Positions 54,882 through 64,000 of a stretch of DNA of 64,000 nt are shown here, piece by piece. Position 1 is the stretch's first letter; every line of letters begins with the position of its first letter. The notes under the pieces are model-generated. The model was not told where the DNA came from, ran no database searches, and saw only the letters and a list, made by a program, of their open reading frames with translations. The position numbers were made by a program, and so were the translations under genes. The stretch comes from Fragilariopsis cylindrus CCMP1102 (taxonomy: Eukaryota; Bacillariophyta; Bacillariophyceae; Bacillariales; Bacillariaceae), in NCBI GenBank assembly GCA_900095095.1, contig FMBT01000375.1, positions 124,001 to 188,000 on the forward strand, given 5' to 3'.

Positions 54882-55122
54882 AAAGGGGATCCATTACTAT
54901 AGAGTATGTTTGACGTGTTTCTACCAAAAATTACAAGAATCATTTGTGTGTTATAGAATCAACTTCCAATTAATTCATTATTGCCTTATCTTCATGCCGC
55001 TGGGTGGACCATTGTAGATCTCCAATATCCCTCACATCATTCTGATATCATTGCTTCATTTTTTGATTTCAATCCATCTAATTGATCAACTGATCAATCA
55101 ATTGATCAAAAGATTTAGGTTC

Positions 55123-55437
55123 TTATATTGGTGCTATTGTTGGTCCATTCCTTTGTCGGTCAATGGGGAGGAGAGCATTCAAGGACGTGCTCATGATCAT
55201 CTTCAACTTGGTGTACTCTGATGTAGTTGATTTCTCCATGGCATCATGGAAGATTTTTTGTTTCAATTTTTTTGCTAGTTTGATTGATGTATCAAGTAGA
55301 AGAGATCTTCTTGTTTTGGTCTTTGTCACGGGTGTAGACGGAATGTATTGAGTAGTTAGAATACGATCATGGACAGTATTGCTACTTTGATTGGGATACG
55401 TATATCGAGGAAGAATTGGCCTTACTGTGTATGGCAT
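55123..55437 (-). CDS. small basic hypothetical protein
   Basis: 104-codon ATG ORF with a Pro/Thr/Tyr-rich first half (RPILPRYTYPNQSSN) and a Lys-rich helical stretch (DTSIKLAKKLKQKIFHDAME). No family recognised, no leader. It may be a chance ORF or a transposon remnant. Confidence 0.25.
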   Translation of the reverse strand: MPYTVRPILPRYTYPNQSSNTVHDRILTTQYIPSTPVTKTKTRRSLLLDTSIKLAKKLKQKIFHDAMEKSTTSEYTKLKMIMSTSLNALLPIDRQRNGPTIAPI

Positions 55438-55714
55438 AAAGTACTTGCCGCCTGCCTTGAGAGCGACATATTTTAGTCCCTTAATATCATAATTTTCAAA
55501 ATTTTATGTGAGATAAAAATGACCATTATTAATAATCTTATTGTAAGTTAGTGTAAGAAGTTACTGTACTGAACTGTACGTAATTTATCTTTCTCGACCC
55601 GATCCGGAGACAATCTTTTCAACTTAACACATTCAGACTCAGACCAATTGCTGCAACAACCTCAGCGGCGATTTGCATAGGACACCCGCTGCCATTCCGA
55701 TATTTCTTTTGGAG

Positions 55715-55727
55715 CCCCCCCCCCCCC
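55715..55727. repeat. 13-base poly-C run near the p115 start
   Basis: An uninterrupted run of 13 C in an AT-rich genome, 36 bp upstream of the ATG at 55764. Confidence 0.9.
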
Positions 55728-55763
55728 TCATCCAGATAGAAATTCAGCTACGAAATCCGAAAC

Positions 55764-58700
55764 ATGGCGACTTCGGATGCCGTCGTCTCGATGGATCGTT
55801 TTGTGTCTGCTTCAAGTGCGCAAGACGCTATCAATAGTTTAGAAAAGCTTGTCGATGCCTTCAAAAATAATGGAAGAAACCATGATCGAAACGAAGAAGA
55901 AAAGATTGTATGGGATCCTGCTTGGATATTTGAGCACGAAGAAATTGCGGAACATCTGATCTGGTTACTCCAACACGGGACGTTGAAAGCCAACGAAATC
56001 CCTTGCGAAGACGGTGTCAATCTTGTTTGTCAATTATATAAGTATCTTATTAAGACCCCCGAGGCATTAAAGAAACCTTCTCCAGGACTACTGCTTGAAT
56101 CTCTCTTGGACGTTCTAGATAACTCGGAAAATCCAATATATGTCAGAGTTTTGGCACTTAAAGTACTAGAGGATCTCTCGAAACGACACAAATCAATTGC
56201 TGTAAATCAGTGGTTACAAGCTCCGAACGGATTACATCGAATTGCTGATCTTCTTGCTATCGATGTTGATAATAATCCCATGGAAGAAGCAATTCGTGAT
56301 CAAGCCTTGATCGTTGCTAAGTCGCTAGCCCGTGAAGCACCCATAGCAAAGGTTTTCTTGTTTGCCGAGGTAGAATGCAAACTCCTCGATTTATGTTGGA
56401 AAAAAGGAGGACTCACGAAAGGCAACCCTGTCGTTATAGATGCGCTTGAACTTATTCAAGAAATACTGAAGCACACTGACGCTTCTTTGCAGGATTTGAT
56501 GTTGCAGCGGCCTAATGTTGCACCGAGGTTATGCATGTTGCTTGATCTCAGAGGCGGTGATGAATTTCTACATCCGACTCAAAAGTCTTTGAAAGCCACA
56601 CAGGAGGGTAACGGTGGAGACGACGACGATGACCTTGACTCACTGCTCGCTAGTGGGGATGCTAAACCGAAGGAAGATGAGAAAGTATCGCTAGAGGAAT
56701 CTCAAATCCCCCGTCTTCTACCTGCAGAAGAAAATGTAATCAAGCTCGTATTGAATATTCTTCGCTTGCTTTTGGAAACAGATTCAGTCAGACACGTAGT
56801 CTGGAAACAACACAATAGCTTATGTAATATGGTATGGGATCTTGCCTTAGTTAACAACCCTATGAATCCACCAGTTTGCGCATTGCCGTCGTCATCACTT
56901 CAACAGGAAGCATTGAATGTGGTCGCTGATAAGTTCAATGATCCTATTACAATGGATCATCTCTCAGGACTTGATAGGCTTCTGTCTCTAGTATGCACCG
57001 GTGGGGGGATATCAGACAAATTCGACGATAAGTTAGGGTTATCTCAGTCAGCTCTAGCCGTCTTGAGACAAAGTCTTCCCGGAGATCGCATCCATGATAT
57101 CCTCATGCGAACATTGGCGCCACCTCCAACGGAAGATGAAAATGCCCCTCCTCCTGGCCCTACAGTAGTTCAAAAGTTATGGAATACGGTTCAAGAGAAT
57201 TTGAGCTCCGAAGTGAGCGAACAGCGTACAATTTTTCTCTCTGGAGCACTCGGAGGTCTTGGCCTAATGCTATGTGATGAACAATCAAGGGAGATCATGT
57301 CAAAGGTGGCACCAATTGGTCTTGATCGACTCTTGGAATCTCTATCCGAGGAAAGTGACGGTTTTGTTCAGTGCTCGTTGGTACGATTCTTTTGCGAATG
57401 GATTTACGAATGTCCATTCATTGCACATAGTATACTCTGCAGTACTGCTTCGACTCACTTGGCTGGAATGGCTGCTGCCACGAGCAGTTATCAATCGTTG
57501 ACTCATCTTCTTCTTGGATTAGCAATGGAATATTTGACGAAAGAGGAAGAATGCGGTGGCTGGACGAGAAATGGTATACTTCAAATCATCATTAAAATTG
57601 GTATCTCAAAATATACATTAAGCCTCGAAGGGCTGAAAAGGACGACAAATCCGAAAATGCCTTGGGTTGTTTCCGAAATGGAATACAAGAATTGGAAAAA
57701 AATCTGTAGCCAATCGGTTTTGACTGTTCGGAAACGTGTGGTCGAAGAGCTTGCTGGTGGAAGTAGTGGAACCGATGATGAAAGTGACGGAGATCACAGT
57801 GACATTGTTTTCGGATCGGATGGTACGAGTCTACCTCCAAATCAAAAAATAAAACCCCTACAAAAATTGATCTCTCAGCAATCAAAAGAAATGGACGAGA
57901 TGAGGAAAGAAATGCACGAAATGAGAGCCAGGCTTACATCTCAAGATGATCAATTGAGTACGTGGAAACGTCGAATGGAAAGTACACCAACAGAGTTAGA
58001 TGATCTTTTGAATGAATTTACATCAAAGAATGTAAAGTTAGAAGAGACAATGATAACTTTAGAATCAGAAGTCGAACGTCAAAAATCCGAAAAAGAGACG
58101 GAGACTAAACTATTGGAAGGTAAGCTTTCAGAATCCCGAGGTGATGCTGATAGAATCCGTACTCAAGAACAGGAAGTGAGAGATGACTTGGAAAGAACTG
58201 AACAAGAAATGCAGGCTTTAAGCCAAGCATATGCTAGCCTGGAAGAAGAATATCAAAGGAATCAGAACCATCAAAATGCTGGTGCCCCAGCGGAAGAAAC
58301 ATCACAACAAATACAAGGTGAAGTCTCGCACCAGCAGAGTGGAATCGGATCTACCGAAGTAGCTACATTGCGTGCAGAGAACACTCGTTTGAAAAATGAC
58401 GCACGAGCTGCAGATGAATGGATGTCAATGGCCGTTCAAAAATTAAATGATATGGGAGGCGCAAATGTCGATCTGGAGAAACAAGTTGCAGGTCTGAATA
58501 GCCAGATTGTGGAGTCACAGGCTGTTGCTGACAATATTTCCATCAATAGCCAAAATGGAAAACATCAGATCGAGATTCTAGAACTAGAACTCAAAGAAGA
58601 GAAATCATTGCGTGTAGCAGCAGATCAACGTGCTTCTTCCTCCGACAATTCGAAAATTGAACTGGAACGTGAGCAGCAAAACTCCAAAACTCTTGCACGA

Positions 58701-61700
58701 CGCATCACCGAAGCCCAAGAAGCGCTGTCAAAGTACGAAAATATGGATATGCAAATACAGAGTGAACGGAAGAGATACGCCGAGCTCGAAAATCGCATTT
58801 TCGAAGCCGAGGAGGAGATCAGAGTAACTACATCATGTTTGGAAGATGAAAGGAATGCTAAGTTTGAAATAGAGAAGCAGCTTAGTGTCGCCAGCCTTTC
58901 TAACATTTCCTATAACGATGGGCCTATACCAACGCAAGACCCGAACAATGACCAAAAGCTTGAGCTATTACGCTCTGAGTATGACGCTATGGCTACTACC
59001 AAGAATACCGAAATAGAGGGCCTGACTCTTTCCTTGCAAAAAATCCAGAGAGACGAACAAACTTTTAAAGGTGACACAGACACGAAAGATATTGAAAAAA
59101 CTAAGCAGGAGATTAATGAAATCCGAGAAAGGTCGCAAGAAGAAATATATCGGCTTGAATCAGTCATACGAGAATTAAAGGATAGACTCGGCAGTGGATT
59201 GGGGGCATATAAAGTTGAGGATATTCGCGCTAGGGATGGAGAGATTGAAGAAATGCGAACAGCTAACGAAGCTGCGCAAGAGTGGATGAATAAGGCTGTA
59301 GAGCATCACCAAAGAAACTCTACTCAAATATCCAATCTTTCTGAAGAAAAAGCAGCCCTGACACTAAAATTAGAAGAAGAACGAATGAAGGTGTCCTCTC
59401 AAAAAATGAATGATCCGTCATCTATTCAGAATGAGCTAGTTCAAAAGATTCGAGAATTAGATTTGATGAATGAAAAGTTTGCTAGAATCGAAGTAGAATT
59501 GGATGAATTGAAAAAGGAAAAAGAGGCAAACCAAGGTCTCCTGGACGAACTTGGAATTGCAGTGGACGACGTTAAGATCATGCAACAACAACTTGCAGAA
59601 TATAAGGCGATTGTAACAAATTTGGAAACGAAGTTATCTGTAAATAGGCTAGACGAAGAGAACGACGAGCTAAGATCGTCTAACAAATACCTACAGACGA
59701 AGTTGAAGGAATTCGAAGACTGGACACAAGCAGCGCAAAATAAGATTGCTGATATTATGGCCGCCAAGGATAAGGCTGAAATCCAACTGCTGGGAACAAC
59801 AGAAGAGCTCCAATCCCTACAAAAAGAAAATAAATCTCTCCATACAAATCTTGCCCAATCACAAGACGATAAATGTGCCTTGGAGAAACTTAGGGAAGAT
59901 GTTGCAATGTTAGAATCAAGAAACGATTCCCTATCAAATGAACCGAACGACCGAGAGAGCCAGTATGCAGATCTTCAATCTCAATACAATATCTTGTTTC
60001 AGAAATCTCATGATTCGGAGCAAGAATCGAATAGTGTACTTGCTATAAGAAATGATTTAGAGAAGGATCTCATGGAAGAAAGACAGTTGTCAATAGTTCG
60101 ATGTGCTGAAATTGACGACCTGAAGGCCGAAAATGTGGCTCTATCGGGTTCGTTGGAAAAAATCAGAAATGGATTAGATGACAATCAAGCTACACCTACT
60201 GAATCTATGATAACTGAATCAATAGACCTTGTAAAAGAACAGAATGACAAGACTGGTAATGTACATGAGGAGGCACAAGTTGCAAGAATAAATGAACTTC
60301 TTGGGGAGCTGGATAGAACGAACGATGAGCTAGCGACAGCCAATGAAGCTTTGTCACGTGACGAAGATGTTGTCCGGGAATGGGAAGGTGAGTGTGTTCG
60401 TCGTAAATTCAAATGTTATGCTAGTAGTTCCGATATTTTGTCCGCTAATTTTTGTATCTTGTGTGCTTGTGCGGGTGATTTAGACCGAGTTTCGCAATTA
60501 GAATCCGAGTTGGCAAATGCTCTTTTACAGATGCAGGAACAAGAGACAGAAGCAATGGATGCAATTGCCAAATGGCAACTGAATAGTACTGAATCAGAAG
60601 AAAAATGTGCCGAGCTTGAAGAAAAACTCAAGAAAGCTTTAGATTTAAAGGAATCAATCGACGTTACAAATAATACACCCGAATCTGAATTCCTCCAGTT
60701 GAAGGAAGATAATTTTTCGCTTCAAGAGCATATCAAAGAGCTAGAGATATCATTAGCCGAGAAATCTGGTCACGAATTTGATTCCGTTTCAGAACTTCAA
60801 GAAGCCCTAAAGATAGCTCAAGAAACTCTTACCAGAGACGAGGAAGTTGTACAAAAGTGGGAAGGTAAGTCAAAGTATGATGCCAAGGCATGTATAGATC
60901 AGAAACGAGAAAGTATGCGCCTTCCACTCATCAGTTTGAAATCTTTGTTTCCTAATTTTTGTTTCCTATCTTAGAACGAGTAACGGAACTAGAAACGAAC
61001 AGAAAATCTTTACAAACTGAGCTTCAGGAACAAGAGGATAAAGCGAATGATGTTATCAGTAAATGGCAGGACAATTGTGCAGCGGCAGAATTGAAGTCCT
61101 CAACTATCGAGGAAGAATTAGAGGAAATAAAGAAATCGAAACATTCAGACGTGTCGATCGGAGATACTAGCGTACCAGTAGACCAAACCCTTGTTGACAC
61201 GCTTGCAAAAAAGGAAAATGAACTTCGAAAAGCACACGAAGATGCAGAATCAAACAAACAGTCTATGCAGGAACTCAAAGGTATGTTGTGTCGCATTATT
61301 ACCCCTCACGTGCGTCATAGTTTAGTATTTTTCGACCTAATGTCATGTTATTTTTCTAATTCTAATTCTTCGTCAAACTCATGTATTTTTTTCTCAACAC
61401 AGACCGGATACAAGAAGTGTCACACCAAATTGAATCAATAAAGAAATTTTCTGGTAACGAACAACTTGAAAGCAACTATGCAATCGAGCAATTGGAGGAA
61501 AAGTTTACTGAATCCGAAAAAGAAAACACGTTGTTGAGAGATAATCTTGAGGAAGCTAAATCAAATTATGACGAGTTACAAGCGCTTCGCAACACCATTT
61601 CTAACGACGACCAGATCGTCCATCAATGGGAAGAAAGGGTGAACAAACTAACGGACTCTATTGCGGTACTAGAAGATCAGCTAAAAGAACAAGAGAATGA

Positions 61701-64000
61701 GGCATGTGATGCTATTGCACTATGGCAAGTTACATGTTCTGATTTTGAAATGAAGTGCTCCAACCTTGAGTTCGAGGTAAAGAATAGCCGTGAAACGGTA
61801 TCAATTCGTAATTGGTCAATCGAGCAATTGATGTCACGCAATGAAAGTTATTGCGCACATATCAAACAGCTTAATTCGGCTTCTCTGAAATTTGAATCTT
61901 CAGTCAACGCTAATTTATTTAGTGCTACGACCGAGATCGCAACACTCAATGAGGTTCTAGAAGTCGAACGCAAGAACAAGGCTGACGAGCACGAACAACT
62001 CCAGGCCAAAATTGCAGTTGAGAAAGAATACAATCACGAAGCAAGGGATGAAATCGAAACTCTTACCTCTAGTTTAGAAGAAATAAAGATTGAATCAGAG
62101 GATACTCTGAACCAATGGACCAGTAAGTAATTATATCTGTCAATGTGCTTTTATTACAATGTTTTTTCGTTAATTAATGTTATTATATCTTTCCCGTTGA
62201 CCTTTTGATCCACAAACAGCGAGATACGAAGAAATCGACAGGGCTTTCAGAGAAGTACAGCAACAGTTAGAAGGCCAAGAGCACGAAGCAAACGAAGTCA
62301 TATCGATGTGGGAATCGAAAACGGAGGAGCTTGAAAAGGAGCTTGATCATGCTGAAGACCAACTCCAACGACTTGAGGACATTCTTATTGTCAACGACAA
62401 CGAAGACGATACGAATTTAGTTGATGTAGCTGAGAGTATTTTGCAGGAGAATAACAATCTCAATTGTCACTTACAGGACGCAAAATCTCTTGCTAATGAG
62501 CACGACACTAAGGCGCAAGACTTTAAAAGCCAGATTGAAACTTTAGAAGCGAAGCTATCGAATAGGGAGGATCAGTTCCAGGGAATGAAACTCGAGCGCG
62601 ATCGAATGAAGCATCAGCTATCATTGAAATCACAAGACAAACTCGAGGAAGAATGTGATAGATTGATAGGCGAGGTTGCGCAAATAGGAGAAGAGTTGCG
62701 CGAAGCCAATGCCATGCTGCAAGCATGTGTCACTGATGGATCGACGGACAAAGCTACAGAAGTCGCATCATACGCTCTCAGGGACGAAGTCAATAATATG
62801 AGAAATCATTTAAATGAATATCAACAGAAATACGAGGACGAGAAATCTGCAAGAGAGGTCGCCGACTTGGAAATTATCCGTCTTCGTGATGACATCGCCG
62901 TCCTCCTTTCTCTTTCTGAACATGAAAATAATCCTACCAATCTGAAAAAACTCACAACGAAATCAATCGAGAAATTACAGAAGATAGAACATACCGAAAT
63001 TGTTGACCTGAGAAAGTCGTTGTTCCGAGCCATGGAAGAGCTCGAACTTACTCGATCAGCAGAGAAGGATTCAAACGAAACATTATCGAAACTGAGACTT
63101 CATATTTCTGTCTACGAGCAGGAGATTATTGCTGCCAAGTCTGAAGTTAATTTCCTGAGTGAAGCTATGGAAGAGTTGCGTCAGACGGAAGATAGCAAAC
63201 GAGCATCACTTGAGTACCGAATAGGCTCTTTAGAGAATGAAAATGATGTGGTACGAAAATACCAAGCTGCCGAGTTGGAGAATGTTAGAAACGAACTTGC
63301 GCAAGTATCGATGGAAAAAGATATGATAATGCATAAAATAAAAGAGACCGAGAAGACAAATGCATCATTGATTCTTGCAGTATCGAAAGAGGATCGCGAT
63401 AATTCACCCCGACGAAATAGTATTGAGTCAGAATGCGCCAAGCTACGGGTTGAAAATGCGCATCTTCTTACTGTAGTGGAGGAAGAAGAAGAAATGGTAC
63501 AGAGAAGGCTAAGAGAACTTTTATCCGCACAAATCGCCAGTAGCGAATTAGATGTGATCCTTGAACGCGAACTTCGACTTTCAGCAGAAGCAGCTCGAGC
63601 GATACTACAGGATGAGCTGAGCGAATTGCGCAGCGACAGCACTCGACTTTCTGACCGAAAACGCGACAATGGTCAGAAAAAAAGCTCAGACTCGATAACA
63701 GACGAATTGAATTCCCTGAGAAGTTTTCTCGATACTATGAAGAAGGAGAACGATAGGCTAAAAATCACGATGAACGAAGAAGCATCTAAGGCGAAACATA
63801 TGATTGATATTTTGACGGAGGAGTGCCGTAAAGCGCAGGCGAAAGCGTGTAAATTTGATCGCGACACTCGGACTGAGCTCGCAGTACAATCCGAAATAGC
63901 GAAAATGAGACTACCTGCATTAGCGTCGAATGGGGATCGAAAATCTTGGAATGAAGATTATATGAATAACTCTACTAGTAAAGGCCCTTCTACAGAGAAT
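55764..64000 (+). CDS. USO1: Uso1/p115-like vesicle-tethering protein, 3' partial
   Basis: Five exons in the window (55764-60387, 60484-60864, 60975-61280, 61403-62122, 62220-64000+), all four introns phase 1, giving 2,604 residues before the window end. Residues ~1-640 form an ARM-like head as in p115/Uso1 (RVLALKVLEDLSKRHKSIAV; RDQALIVAKSLAREAPIAKV; ENVIKLVLNILRLLLETDS; EALNVVADKFNDP). An acidic stretch follows and then, from ~695 on, continuous heptad coiled coil. Uso1/p115 is a Golgi golgin that tethers COPII and COPI vesicles with Rab1; human p115 is 962 residues, so this form is far longer, nearer in build to a giant golgin. Repeats of ~130 residues contain EQE.EA.D.I..W. No frame break. 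The C-terminal end is not visible. Confidence 0.85.
60388..60483 (+). other. 96-bp stop-free intron 1 of the p115 gene
   Basis: GTGAGT donor and TTTAG acceptor; 96 bp is a multiple of three with no in-frame stop, so a gene finder reads through it. The Cys-rich reading (CILCACAG) is unlike the coiled coil, and splicing joins WEG's codon to DRVSQLE exactly as the next intron joins it to ERVTELE. Confidence 0.8.

Larger units (their letters stand above)
54887..55763. other. spacer upstream of the p115 gene
   Basis: Includes the minus-strand ORF at 55123-55437, palindromic TTGATCAA repeats near 55081-55107, and a 13-C run at 55715-55727 that lies 36 bp before the p115 ATG, probably in its 5' UTR. 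Confidence 0.45.

Noticed and set aside
60388-60483. Coding read-through of p115 intron 1
   Set aside because: Cys-rich reading breaks the coiled coil, and splice sites and phase match the next introns.

Overview
Eukaryotic nuclear DNA, most likely from a diatom (stramenopile). Reasons: AT-rich sequence; spliceosomal GT-AG introns mostly 96-210 bp long; several proteins with a signal peptide followed by an F-containing cleavage motif (ASAF, NGFS, EGFS, IGFV, QGFV) typical of secondary plastids; coding sequence rich in Asn, Asp, Gln and Ser runs; and two Ty1/copia retrotransposons plus a multicopy Cys-rich family that I associate with diatoms. A raphid pennate such as Fragilariopsis or Pseudo-nitzschia would fit, but the species is an inference.

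Layout. 1-12.6 kb: a 5'-partial unrecognised gene; an unrecognised low-complexity protein; a thylakoid-lumen PsbP-domain protein; a START-like protein; a frame-broken Mpv17/PMP22-family protein with a plastid-type leader; and two plastid-type membrane proteins of unknown function. 12.8-25.7 kb: housekeeping genes, namely a DDX41-type DEAD-box helicase (six exons), an unrecognised 651-residue protein, an RBX1 RING subunit (three exons), a ubiquitin-conjugating enzyme (two exons) and a CAMK-like protein kinase with very large insertions. 25.7-30.2 kb: mostly non-coding, with a plastid-type cold-shock-domain protein and an orphan exon-like fragment.

30.2-55.5 kb is a retroelement island. It holds an intact copia element on the minus strand (identical 372-bp LTRs, TSD CAAAG), a multicopy AT-hook/Cys-rich gene set in local repeats, a solo LTR (TSD GTACT), a second copia element on the plus strand (identical 292-bp LTRs, TSD CTTGA) whose reverse-transcriptase region is frame-broken many times, about 5 kb of gene-poor sequence, and a second solo LTR of the first solo-LTR family (TSD AAAGG). 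From 55.8 kb to the window end runs a very long Uso1/p115-like vesicle-tether gene with at least five exons; its 3' end lies outside the window.

Functional links: RBX1 and a UBE2D/E-type E2 sit next to each other and could act in one cullin-RING ligase reaction; DDX41 is a spliceosome and nucleic-acid-sensing helicase family; p115 tethers ER-Golgi vesicles; five genes carry plastid-type leaders. Many host genes here carry frame changes equal to the loss of one base, so either the assembly has deletion errors or several genes are decaying. No rRNA, tRNA, CRISPR array or prokaryotic feature was seen.
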